From assembly GCA_001798135.1 (NCBI GenBank), contig MGRJ01000024.1, positions 124,001 to 188,000 on the forward strand: 64,000 nt of DNA, read 5' to 3'. This DNA is from Deltaproteobacteria bacterium RIFCSPHIGHO2_02_FULL_40_28. Lineage in GTDB: Bacteria; UBA10199; 2-12-FULL-40-28. A model generated the notes under the pieces. It made no database searches. It worked only from the letters and a program-made list of their open reading frames with translations, and was not told the origin of the DNA. Each line of letters begins with the position of its first letter. Position 1 is the stretch's first letter. Position numbers and translations under genes: made by a program. Positions 28,226 to 36,387 of this stretch are shown here, one piece after another.

Positions 28226-29398
28226 ATGAAAATAACGAGGATTTACCCATTTCCAGCAAAATCTTTTTTTCTTTTTGGCCCGCGTGGTGTTGGTAAAAGT
28301 ACATGGGTTAAAGAGTTTTTTAAACCTGCCGTTGAAATTAATCTTTTATCCCATCAGGTTTTTTTACAGTTACAAAACAATCCTAGTCTCCTTGAAGCTA
28401 AATTAAATCCGATAAAGAAAAATTCTTGGGTTTTTATTGATGAAATTCAAAAATTACCATCTCTCCTTGATGAAGTACATCGCTTGATTGAGGATAAAAA
28501 CCTTCATTTTATTTTAACAGGATCCAGTGCCAGAAGGCTTAAACGTGGTGGAACCAATCTTTTGGCAGGCAGAGCATTAACCCATAAAATGTTTCCCTTT
28601 AGTCTCTATGAACTTAAATCACATAAACCAGTTAAATTTTATTGTACCTATGGAACATTGCCAATTGTTTTAAAAGACGCAGATTTGGTTGAACAAACTT
28701 TGTATAGCTATGTAGAAACTTATCTTCGTGAAGAAATTAAAGAAGAAGCTTTAGTGCGGAGGCTAGATCAGTTTAATCGTTTTTTACAAATTGCCGGTAG
28801 TTTAAATGGCCAAGTACTCAATTATGGTAATATTGCGAGAGAAACTGGTCGCTCAAGTGCTATGATTTCCCAATGGTATGATATTTTGGAAGAAACTCTT
28901 ATTGGTTTTCGTCTCATGCCCTATCGTCCAGGGTTTAAAGTGCGTGAAGTAGGCCATCCTAAGTTTTATTGGTTTGACCCTGGTGTAGCTCGAGTGAGTG
29001 CTCAAATTGACTCTCATGATTTTGGAAGTTTAGAGATGGGAAGTGCATTAGAAACATTGGTTCTTAATGAGTTAAGAATTTATCAGGAATATTCTAGAAA
29101 GTTAAAACCCATTTTTTATTATGCTACTCCTGGTGCAGGGGAAATTGATTTTGTTATAGAGTTACGCCCTAAAACAATTAATCATTCTTCAGAATTTATT
29201 ACTCTTGAAATAAAGGTTTCTTCCAAATGGAAATCGGAGTTTGAAGCCCCTACACGAGCTCTTAAAAAATTTGCTGGAAATCAACATAAAAAAATGTTTG
29301 GTATTTATCTGGGGACAGACCGTCTTAGCAAAAATGGATTTGAAGTTTATCCTCTTATGGAATTCATAAAAGACTTATTTGCAGGCAAAATTTTTTAA
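28226..29398 (+). CDS. ATP-binding protein with DUF4143 domain
   Basis: 390 residues. An N-terminal AAA-type ATPase has Walker A GPRGVGKST at about 18-26, Walker B VFIDEIQKL near 74-82 and LTGSSARRLKRGG as sensor region. A winged helix (about 195-250, GQVLNYGNIARETGRSSAMISQWYDILEETLI) leads into DUF4143, a PD-(D/E)xK-like nuclease fold with GEIDFVIEL and EIKVSSKWKSEFE. This large family is common in genomic islands and its biological role is unsettled. It stands alone with its own promoter. Confidence 0.9.
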   Translation: MKITRIYPFPAKSFFLFGPRGVGKSTWVKEFFKPAVEINLLSHQVFLQLQNNPSLLEAKLNPIKKNSWVFIDEIQKLPSLLDEVHRLIEDKNLHFILTGSSARRLKRGGTNLLAGRALTHKMFPFSLYELKSHKPVKFYCTYGTLPIVLKDADLVEQTLYSYVETYLREEIKEEALVRRLDQFNRFLQIAGSLNGQVLNYGNIARETGRSSAMISQWYDILEETLIGFRLMPYRPGFKVREVGHPKFYWFDPGVARVSAQIDSHDFGSLEMGSALETLVLNELRIYQEYSRKLKPIFYYATPGAGEIDFVIELRPKTINHSSEFITLEIKVSSKWKSEFEAPTRALKKFAGNQHKKMFGIYLGTDRLSKNGFEVYPLMEFIKDLFAGKIF

Positions 29399-29427
29399 AA
29401 ATATATTCTTCTAAATACCTGTACTCT

Positions 29428-30198
29428 CTAATCCCAATTTTCAATGTTCACAGAATAAACAGTAACCCGCGCGTCTTCAGTATAAAGGGCAATCATGCCG
29501 GGGACATCATAAAGAACATCAGGCGAGGCAGATCCAGTATAGGAGAAAATGAGAATATTGTTAATATAAACATCAAGATTTTGGCTTCTTTTTTCAAGAG
29601 TGAGGGTATAAGTTTGGCTAATTACTATTTGTGGTGTACTTGCCGTATAAAGAAAAACCTGTTGTTCAGTTGCAGCATCATCGTCAAAGGCTCGTCCTAG
29701 TTCAATGCCGTTGGTTTTAAAAATAAAATAATTAGTGAGTTCCCCTGATGAAATATTGTTGGGGTCTCTAAAGTTAAAATTAAAAAAAAGCCAAAAAACT
29801 TCCCAAGAATTAGGACTTGCCGCACGCAGTTGAGCATCGGTTGAATAAACAATGGTGGTGCGAAAATCTTTGATAGGATTTTCTTGAGTGGTTTTGGCCA
29901 GAACCAGGGCGGCATGGGTGTTGCTTCCAGTAGGAGGTTGCGGTTCCATAACAATGCCATTTTCGGAATCAAAGTTTACCGAGCCGTATCCGTTATAAAC
30001 GATTGTCCACTGATCTTCCGTGGTTGGAATGACAGTGGTTGTAGGAGATTCGTCAGCTGAATTATCAGCGTTGTCTGTAGAATTATCGGGATTTTCCGCA
30101 TCGATGGTGTTTGCTGGTACCGTAACAGGCAATTGAGAACATTGCACCGTTATGTACGTAAAAAAAACGACAACAAGTATTTTGAGCAGATCACTCAT
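29428..30198 (-). CDS. Predicted lipoprotein with LamG/3-keto-disaccharide-hydrolase-like domain
   Basis: 256 residues. A hydrophobic N-terminus ends at Cys20 (TVQC, an imperfect lipobox), followed by an Asn/Asp/Thr-rich linker to about 60. The rest is a beta-sandwich of the concanavalin/GH16-like type: WTIVYNGYGSVNFDSENG, HAALVLAKTT, WEVFWLFFNF, NYFIFKTNGIELGR, YTLTLEKRSQNLDVYINN and a C-terminal VYSVNIENW strand. No catalytic Glu pair of GH16 is seen, so it is probably a carbohydrate- or surface-binding lipoprotein. It stands alone, with an AT-rich direct-repeat tract upstream. Confidence 0.75.
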   Translation of the reverse strand: MSDLLKILVVVFFTYITVQCSQLPVTVPANTIDAENPDNSTDNADNSADESPTTTVIPTTEDQWTIVYNGYGSVNFDSENGIVMEPQPPTGSNTHAALVLAKTTQENPIKDFRTTIVYSTDAQLRAASPNSWEVFWLFFNFNFRDPNNISSGELTNYFIFKTNGIELGRAFDDDAATEQQVFLYTASTPQIVISQTYTLTLEKRSQNLDVYINNILIFSYTGSASPDVLYDVPGMIALYTEDARVTVYSVNIENWD

Positions 30199-30245
30199 GA
30201 GCTAGGTATTTAAGTTGCCAACTACTTCTTTTTCATCATGAAGTG

Positions 30246-30335
30246 AACTTAAAAGTACCTAACTTAAAAGTACCTGGCACCTGTTTTTTTGTTTTTTGTT
30301 TTTTTGAGAATTATTGAGAATTATTGAGAATTATT
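30246..30335. repeat. Short tandem repeats
   Basis: AACTTAAAAGTACCT twice in tandem at 30246-30275, and GAGAATTATT three times at 30306-30335, around a T-rich stretch. Slippage-prone intergenic sequence with no gene. Confidence 0.8.
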
Positions 30336-30344
30336 GAAGCAAAA

Positions 30345-30376
30345 CCCCCATCCTTTTTTGAAAAGAAGGATGGGGG
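30345..30376 (-). terminator. Terminator for the 753-codon lipoprotein gene
   Basis: An 11-bp perfect stem (30345-30355 with 30366-30376, CCCCCATCCTT/AAGGATGGGGG) followed on minus by TTTTGCTT. It lies 29 bases past the stop of the minus-strand gene that ends at 30406. Confidence 0.75.
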
Positions 30377-30405
30377 TGTTCAGAGTCTTTAACTTTCACA
30401 CAAGC

Positions 30406-32637
30406 TTAAGGCACAACACCTTCTGGGGTAACCTTAGCCGTTTGGCCGGTCATGTCTGGGGCTGCACCCATACCATGATCAGTAAACGCATTGGTAGGAG
30501 CCGCAACAGAACCTGTTGTCAAAGAGGCACAATTAGAGGCATCAACATCCGGCATGCTGTACTCAATCGACATGGCTTTGGTGTAGTGAGCCGTTCCGTC
30601 GCATGTGATTTCAGTTCCATCTGCGATGGTAAATACGGCTTTCCAAAACTCGAAATCACTTCCATCAACCTCCACTCTCTCGAAGGGAATACCCATGAGA
30701 TGGCCCCTACCAGCATATTCCAGCAGCACAGTGCCATAACCATTTGTGGTATCTTTGTACACACAGTGCAGCGGATTTTCAAAGGTTACAGCATCACCAT
30801 CTACTACAAGATACGTGGCCTTATTCCAGCTATTGGGGCCACTCTCATAGGCATAGTGTATATCCTCAGACCAAGCTTCCCAAAAATTATCCAGCGTGAC
30901 CGAATTAGGTATCATGGCCCCAGTTCTAAAGCCCCAAGCAGTAGAGCTAGAAGGATCGATCGTCACACCATCATCTATGGTAATATCAACTCCGCCAAGC
31001 TGGAGTGTCATAGTATCCCCAGTAATCGTATAAACATAGGGCAGGGTGTCATTGTCTGTAATGTCAGGCAAATAAGGAGTGCCCGCATTTAATAAGGCTG
31101 CTGTCATTGGAGCGGCGGGACAGTTTTGATAACACTTGAGTGTTAACGTGGCTCCATCGGCAAATTCCGCAGAGCTGGACGTGAGGAACTCTTCGGTAAA
31201 GATAGGAACAATAACAGCATCGGTTAACACACCACTCCCGGGAACAACAATATCCAAAGATCCCAAGCCTTGTTTCCAGAGACCAATAGATTGGTTAGGC
31301 GTTGTGACAATAGCTGCATCGGGGATATCTGTTACAGTGCACCCATTTTGATCACACACATGGATACCTGTGCTGATCAGATTGGTTCCATTCCACTCCA
31401 CCAAATAGGTAGTTCCATCATCAGTCCACCTCTGGAAGGTATCCCCCTGCAAATCGCCCAAGGTTTTTTCTTCAAGTGTATTTTTGATCACCCTACCACC
31501 CCCTCTAACCACCGTGTACGTGGTAAATCCGTCATCAGAGGTAACCTGTTGACCATCGGTGGCCGAACCATTGCCCAGCCATATGCCGTTGTTATCGGCC
31601 CAACCCCATGCTTCTCCCGCACGAATAGGCATACCAGAATTCTTTTCGACCCTGGCCCCATCTTCTGTATAGAGGTTATACTCCCATACGTTTTTATCCA
31701 GATTCACAGCATCACGACAAACCTGGCGATCACCAAAATCACTTAAATAATAGCTTTCGTTAAAGGCAACCTGAACAGTTTTTTCAACGACACTGGCATC
31801 CGCATTAAGAGCGGCCCCCATGGATTCAAAACTTGGAAATCGGCGAAAGACAAATGCAGCCCCCGAGCTTCCATCAACCGCAAGAACAGCATGGGTTTGT
31901 TCCGCATAATTCATACCCGGATTATCGAGTGTTAACTCAAACTCAACCAATCCATCCGCATTTTCAACCGAAGCAAGGTTTCCAGTCATCACGACAACAC
32001 CTTCAAGATACCCGGCAAAATCCATGGAAAAAAGACCAAAGGGTTTGAGATCGCTTTTTCCTTCGGAAATTGTTAACTGGGCACGGATTTCATCAAAACC
32101 CTCTTCGGCACCGTCTTCTTCAGTCCAAAGCTGAACAATGTGATCTTCTCCAGCGGCTCTGGAGGAATTTACAATCCATGATGTAAGCTCGGTTTGGGAG
32201 GCAGAGGATTCATTATTTTCGTCTCCAGATCGATCTTTCCCACAACCCGATTCATCCAAAAGGGCAAGATAGGTGCCTGCATTGACTAGTGCTGCATCAT
32301 CATAGTAAGTCAAATCGAAAATGCAGAGAACCTCGTTAATCATACTCAAAACTTCCATCGATTCATCAAACACATAAGCCTCGGCCACGTCTGTAATGTA
32401 GTCGCCACCAGTTGGAGTAGCCATTTGAATCAAGGATTTTAAGGCTGTATTACTTGTCTGAGGATTGGCACTCACTGACGAACTACCCTCACTATCAACC
32501 GTTACGAAGGTCATCTGTTCGGCAATGGTTAAAGCGGAGGTGTCACTACCACTGCTGCTACTACCACCACTTCCTCCACATCCACTAAAACCAAAACTTA
32601 ATACAACAAAAATACTCAACAATAAAAAACTTCTCAT
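30406..32637 (-). CDS. Large predicted lipoprotein, function unknown
   Basis: 743 residues from the ATG at 32637, chosen because AAGGAGG lies six bases upstream; the ORF could extend ten codons. The signal peptide ends in GFSGC, a good lipobox, followed by a Gly/Ser linker. The rest is acidic, rich in Thr/Gly/Asp and beta-strand, with several Cys pairs that could form disulfides. No enzyme motif is recognised. Repeated short patterns (e.g. DDGTTYLVEWNGTNLI, GAAFVFRRFPSF) suggest a multi-domain surface protein. Its codon choice is less AT-rich than neighbouring core genes. It is a candidate outer-surface lipoprotein. Confidence 0.75.
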   Translation of the reverse strand: MRSFLLLSIFVVLSFGFSGCGGSGGSSSSGSDTSALTIAEQMTFVTVDSEGSSSVSANPQTSNTALKSLIQMATPTGGDYITDVAEAYVFDESMEVLSMINEVLCIFDLTYYDDAALVNAGTYLALLDESGCGKDRSGDENNESSASQTELTSWIVNSSRAAGEDHIVQLWTEEDGAEEGFDEIRAQLTISEGKSDLKPFGLFSMDFAGYLEGVVVMTGNLASVENADGLVEFELTLDNPGMNYAEQTHAVLAVDGSSGAAFVFRRFPSFESMGAALNADASVVEKTVQVAFNESYYLSDFGDRQVCRDAVNLDKNVWEYNLYTEDGARVEKNSGMPIRAGEAWGWADNNGIWLGNGSATDGQQVTSDDGFTTYTVVRGGGRVIKNTLEEKTLGDLQGDTFQRWTDDGTTYLVEWNGTNLISTGIHVCDQNGCTVTDIPDAAIVTTPNQSIGLWKQGLGSLDIVVPGSGVLTDAVIVPIFTEEFLTSSSAEFADGATLTLKCYQNCPAAPMTAALLNAGTPYLPDITDNDTLPYVYTITGDTMTLQLGGVDITIDDGVTIDPSSSTAWGFRTGAMIPNSVTLDNFWEAWSEDIHYAYESGPNSWNKATYLVVDGDAVTFENPLHCVYKDTTNGYGTVLLEYAGRGHLMGIPFERVEVDGSDFEFWKAVFTIADGTEITCDGTAHYTKAMSIEYSMPDVDASNCASLTTGSVAAPTNAFTDHGMGAAPDMTGQTAKVTPEGVVP

Positions 32638-32821
32638 AGCCCCTCCTTTTAAAAACCCCCAGAACAAAACTCAAAACTGATATGGGTCACAAAGTAGCAA
32701 GTTTGATACCAAATTTTATTTTTTTATCTTTAATTATTCTCAAGAGTTAAAAATCGGTGCCAAGAACGATGAGTAAAATAAGCCCATGTACTCCATTTTT
32801 TGCCGGCAATTTTTACCTAAG

Positions 32822-32952
32822 GGGCTTGTTGAAAAATGTAGTTTTCCACTAATTCTGTCATTCCCGTGGAGGCGGGAATCCAGTCTTTTCAATAAGTTCT
32901 GGATCCCTGCCTTCGCAGGGATGACAGAGGAATGACATTCTTCAACAGACCC
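32822..32952. repeat. MITE-like element with a REP palindrome inside
   Basis: Outer imperfect arms 32822-32838 and 32936-32952 (containing TTGTTGAAAAATG / CATTCTTCAACA) enclose a second palindrome, 32855-32883 with 32899-32927, of the same family as the outer arms at 18014-18165. The outer arms share the TGTTGAAAAATG terminus with the element at 57452-57578. The element occupies part of the 514-base gap 32638-33151. Confidence 0.7.
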
Positions 32953-33151
32953 ATAAGGGTTTCATTGATGGTGTATAAAAAAGCTGACTCAGGACAAAAA
33001 ATCAATTTTACCAAAAAATGTTTTTCTGCTCAAAAAAAAGGCTTTGCCTAAAAATAGGGCATCTTGCTAGAAAGCCTCTTCATAATAAACCAATAGTTTT
33101 AATAGTTTACCTGTCTATTACTTTGGCCTCACTTTTGCTTAAAGCTTGTTT
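32953..33151. other. Non-coding stretch
   Basis: AT-rich, no gene seen on either strand. A weak inverted pair AGGCTTT/AAAGCCT lies near 33038-33080. It presumably contains the promoter of the gene at 33152, but no convincing hexamers were found. Confidence 0.5.
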
Positions 33152-34039
33152 GTGAAGAAAAAAGAATTCAAACTCATTTTTTACTTTTTAACAGTGTTGG
33201 GTATTTTTAGTTTTCTTATCCCAGCTCTGGCTCTTGCAAATCAAAAACCCCTGTCAATCTGGGGACAAGAACTTAATTATGAAGTGGTTAGTTTATCAAA
33301 TAAGCATCGGTCCTATGATGGTTTGGCTATAAGACTTAACCGGTCTGGCAAAAAAATAAATCGTGTTATCCTGAATACTGCCTATTTTCAACAAGAAGCC
33401 ACAGAAATTTGGGAAGACTTTCAATACAACCCAAAGCCCAGTGTTATTGTTTCTCCAAACCTCATGACATTTTTGGTAAATCTGATGGAAACAAACCGGA
33501 ACTTTTCTCAAAAGCAATCCCTTATTTCTCAGCTGGGAGAATTAAAAGAACAACTTCAATATGCAGCGTGGCAAAAAGTTTATGCCAAGGCCAAAAATAA
33601 AAAAGAATTCATCCGTCTTTTTATACAAACCAGAAAAAAGACTATCGAGTACCATGAACTTTCCCATCTTTTGGATGCTGTATTATGGGAAAAACAACAA
33701 TTAACATCCCACGAGATGCGTGATGAAAAACAATTTGCCCACGATACGGAAGTAAGGGCCTTTTTAACAGAACTTGTCTATGGTCCAAATCCACAGGATT
33801 CACTCTGGCAAATTGTAACAGGTGTTTTACAAGAAATAAAACAAGGCAGAAGCATTGATTACAGTGTTGAAAAACTAAAAGACATCCTCGTGATGGCACA
33901 AGCAATCAATTGGATCCCAAGGGGAGAATTACTTTGTTTTCTTTGTTTTCTTTCCAAGGAAAGCGCCACTGATATCGCAACCAAACTTTACCATCGGTAC
34001 ACTCTTGCGACACATCAATGGAAGAGGGGTCTCTTGTGA
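33152..34039 (+). CDS. Exported HExxH protein, putative zinc metallopeptidase
   Basis: 295 residues from a GTG at 33152 (a TTG two codons earlier is possible). A basic start and a hydrophobic stretch ending ALALA form a signal peptide. The rest is mainly helical, with HELSH at residues 168-172 (His168, Glu169, His172) and a downstream Glu200 in DTEVRAFLTEL, the spacing expected for the third ligand of a gluzincin. The surrounding EYHELSHLLDA pattern fits an active site facing the periplasm. No known peptidase family is recognised; substrate unknown. A hairpin terminator overlaps the stop. Confidence 0.7.
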   Translation: MKKKEFKLIFYFLTVLGIFSFLIPALALANQKPLSIWGQELNYEVVSLSNKHRSYDGLAIRLNRSGKKINRVILNTAYFQQEATEIWEDFQYNPKPSVIVSPNLMTFLVNLMETNRNFSQKQSLISQLGELKEQLQYAAWQKVYAKAKNKKEFIRLFIQTRKKTIEYHELSHLLDAVLWEKQQLTSHEMRDEKQFAHDTEVRAFLTELVYGPNPQDSLWQIVTGVLQEIKQGRSIDYSVEKLKDILVMAQAINWIPRGELLCFLCFLSKESATDIATKLYHRYTLATHQWKRGLL

Positions 34040-34051
34040 GACCCCTCTTTA
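34022..34051 (+). terminator. Hairpin overlapping the stop codon of the HExxH gene
   Basis: AAGAGGGGTCTC (34022-34033) pairs with GAGACCCCTCTT (34038-34049) across a TTGT loop, followed by a modest T-rich tail (TT AAGTTT). The stop TGA lies inside the stem. Confidence 0.65.
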
Positions 34052-34076
34052 AGTTTAAATGTAATTCAAAAAACGC

Positions 34077-34343
34077 TTATTGGCGATTTCTGAAATTTTT
34101 TGGTGCTGTGCTGCTCATGTCTTGGCTAGATAGAATTGTACCGCCAAGGCTGGACTTTTCAGCTTCGCCTCGGGCATACCTGTTCAAGTGAGTGGGAGCC
34201 GTAGCAGTAGCTGTTGTACCTTTTGTGGCTTCAACGTCATGCCTGTAAGTGGCATGTTTATTTGTGCCGGCTTGGGCTAGGCCCGCAAATCCAGCAAGAA
34301 CAGTTAACACAGTACCTACAATTAAATAATTTTTTGTATTCAT
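34077..34343 (-). CDS. Small exported protein, function unknown
   Basis: 88 residues. A clear signal peptide (NYLIVGTVLTVLAGFAGLAQA, cleavage after AQA) leads to a mature part of about 63 residues rich in Thr, Ala, Ser and charged residues, without cysteines and probably disordered. AAGGAG lies eight bases upstream of the ATG, which supports a real gene. Convergent with the HExxH gene. Confidence 0.7.
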   Translation of the reverse strand: MNTKNYLIVGTVLTVLAGFAGLAQAGTNKHATYRHDVEATKGTTATATAPTHLNRYARGEAEKSSLGGTILSSQDMSSTAPKNFRNRQ

Positions 34344-34426
34344 AATAAACTCCTTTCAAAGTTTAAGTTTTCAATAAATTTCAGAAAATAAGCAATGACA
34401 AAATATTTTTATGGATATGGGAGTGG

Positions 34427-34783
34427 TTAACAGCGAAAAGACTGATTAAGAATAAACAAGGGTGGTGCATGAGTTTGTGTGCTCATTTCATCATGCCACG
34501 TCAAAGAAACCAGAGTGGAATTGAGATGAGAACTCAAACTTAAGGTATGATAGGACACCTGCTTTAAATTATCCTTATCAGTTGTTTGAATCAAGAAAAA
34601 GGTTTGGTTTTGGGATTGAAAACAACAATACTCGGCCTTTGTTTGATCTAGCCGTGAGTTTTGGCAACAATTTGAAAAACAATTATCTGTTGCAGCAAAT
34701 GCTGGGCAAATTAGGAAAAAACTTACATTGAAAAGAAAGAGAAAAAAGAAAAACAAGACAAACTTTTGCAAAACAACTTTCAT
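34427..34783 (-). CDS. Small Cys-rich exported protein
   Basis: 118 residues from the ATG at 34783; the ORF could start 21 codons earlier but only the later start gives a signal peptide (KFVLFFFFLFLFNVSFFLICPAF, cleaved near FAA). The mature part has CFSNCC and YCCF cysteine clusters, then WHDEMSTQTHAPPLFILNQSFRC at the end, with His residues that could bind metal. No family recognised. Weak Shine-Dalgarno. Confidence 0.5.
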   Translation of the reverse strand: MKVVLQKFVLFFFFLFLFNVSFFLICPAFAATDNCFSNCCQNSRLDQTKAEYCCFQSQNQTFFLIQTTDKDNLKQVSYHTLSLSSHLNSTLVSLTWHDEMSTQTHAPPLFILNQSFRC

Positions 34784-34871
34784 ACTTGCATCATAAACCT
34801 TCAACGATGGAATGTCAAACACGGGTGCCAACCAGGTGCCAGGCACGCGTGCAACTTATTGAAAAATAAAT

Positions 34872-36122
34872 CTATAATTCAAATACCAGGTATTGCAGAA
34901 TTCGCTCCTGAGCCCAAAAACCAGTGGAAGGGCAGGTATCTGCCGTATGATAGGACGAATAAAGAAGCTTTCCGCTGCTCTCGGTTTTAGTCACAGTTAA
35001 AGGAGCATCCGAATCCGAGCCCCCGGTATATTCGATGGGACCCTGAATCCAAATGGTGGGGCTTTCTCCGGTATGAGCAGCCTCCATAACAGCCCAGCCT
35101 GAAAGAAAATCAGCAATGGTTACTGTGTCATCACTATTTCTGGCTCCCGTTGTTCCATTGACAGTGGTGAGGCTACAGGTTTCCACATCTCCTGTATTTA
35201 CCGTTACCGCATCTAACCAAGCAGCCATGTCCGTATCATTGACTGTTGCATCCGAACTAATGCCCGAGGTTCCATCCTGCGCAGCATCCATTGTTTCAGC
35301 GGTTGCAGCATCCGAACCTCCATCCTTAAAATCCATGAAATCAGGAAAGGGTTGTTCGATAAAATCATAGGATAAATCTGTGACGTAAAGTTTTCCCCCA
35401 TTTTGAACATAGCTCTGAAATCGAGCAACCACGGAGGAATCAGTAATGACAGAATCATCCGCCCCACAGTTGATAAAAATAATATCAAAGGCATTCAAAT
35501 TATCCACACTCGAAACAAAAGTAGAAAGATCCGTATAAGTACTATCTAAGGTTGAGTCTCCATCGATTAAAGTAAATTGAAAAGTTTGGGTTGTGTCAAG
35601 AAGGCCGCTACTATCCACTGTTCCATACCCCAGCTTGGCCAACACATCTTGAATGCGATCGTAGGACCCTGTTACTACCGCCATCTCCGGAGCATCATCA
35701 GTACTAAATTGCGTGCTGGAAGCGGAAGCATTACTCCCACAATTAACGGTGGTGTCTCCCGTAAAACTACCCTTGGCAAAATTGACTGTTTGTGACCCCG
35801 TTCCGGAACATTCCACAGTAAAAGCCCCGGTGGCAGAGGAACAATCTGAGTCCGAAGCAGTGGAGGATGGATCTGAGCAACTTTCCCCATCACCATCCGT
35901 TAAGCCCTTTACTTTGCTATTTACCTGTAAAACTTTGGTTGCTGTACTGCTTGTTGAGGGAATCCATACCGTAGCACCTGAAACAGGGTCCCCATTTGGG
36001 GAGGTAACTGTCCCAGAAATTCTTCCAGCTGTTCCACTACTGCTACTGCTATCGCTTCCTCCACAACTTATGGTTGAAAATATTACAAATAAAGCTACGG
36101 CTAAAAAAGAATGAAATTTCAT
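34872..36122 (-). CDS. Predicted lipoprotein with carboxypeptidase-regulatory-like and GATase-like domains
   Basis: 416 residues from the ATG at 36122 (AAGGAG eight bases upstream; 18 more codons are open in frame). A lipobox ends at FSTISC, then a Gly/Ser linker. Residues about 35-150 carry a CarboxypepD_reg-like beta-sandwich (GRISGTVTSPNGDPVSGATV). The second half has a flavodoxin-like GATase pattern: MAVVTGSYDRIQDVLAKLGY, FDIIFINCGADDS, RFQSYVQNGGKLYVTDLSYDF, resembling ThuA-type domains. The GATase nucleophile Cys is plausibly the NCGADD cysteine. Function unknown; outer-membrane or surface location inferred. Confidence 0.75.
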   Translation of the reverse strand: MKFHSFLAVALFVIFSTISCGGSDSSSSSGTAGRISGTVTSPNGDPVSGATVWIPSTSSTATKVLQVNSKVKGLTDGDGESCSDPSSTASDSDCSSATGAFTVECSGTGSQTVNFAKGSFTGDTTVNCGSNASASSTQFSTDDAPEMAVVTGSYDRIQDVLAKLGYGTVDSSGLLDTTQTFQFTLIDGDSTLDSTYTDLSTFVSSVDNLNAFDIIFINCGADDSVITDSSVVARFQSYVQNGGKLYVTDLSYDFIEQPFPDFMDFKDGGSDAATAETMDAAQDGTSGISSDATVNDTDMAAWLDAVTVNTGDVETCSLTTVNGTTGARNSDDTVTIADFLSGWAVMEAAHTGESPTIWIQGPIEYTGGSDSDAPLTVTKTESSGKLLYSSYHTADTCPSTGFWAQERILQYLVFEL

Positions 36123-36198
36123 AGATTCTCCTTTTTTTTGAAAATTTTCTACCTGCCTTATACTAGAAAGTTCCAATATTTACTAGTACAAAACTTAA

Positions 36199-36387
36199 AT
36201 CAACCGCCTTATTAATGGTCGTACGAGTGTTACAGCTCCTCTTGCTTTAAAGTTAGCCGCTGCCCTTAATACTTCTCCAGAGTTTTGGTTAAATGCTCAA
36301 AAGGCGATTGATATTTACAACGCCTCCAAAAGCATTGGCAAATTACCCAAGGCGCTTATTGTTAAGGGTCATTTGGTTCAAGTTTAA
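36199..36387 (+). pseudogene. higA: Remnant of a HigA-type antitoxin
   Basis: In frame from 36199 to the TAA at 36385-36387, the translation INRLINGRTSVTAPLALKLA then NTSPEFWLNAQ is the second half of the HigA helix-turn-helix domain and its C-terminus, ending KGHLVQV. The first helices and the start codon are absent (a stop precedes at 36196), and there is no HigB toxin nearby. It is a 5'-truncated relic. The next ORF begins inside it in a different frame. Confidence 0.75.

Noticed and set aside
30406-32667. Plus-strand ORFs inside the large lipoprotein gene (e.g. 30334-31092)
   Set aside because: The minus-strand gene has a signal peptide, lipobox, strong ribosome site and terminator; the plus-strand frames have none.
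32953-33151. Possible small RNA or riboswitch in the longest intergenic gap
   Set aside because: Only a weak stem is visible and no known aptamer core was recognised.
34838-34848. GTGCCAGGCAC palindrome, with a related inverted copy (CCTGGCACCTG) near 30274
   Set aside because: They flank the lipoprotein cluster in inverted orientation, but an 11-base match is too short to claim as a boundary or attachment site.
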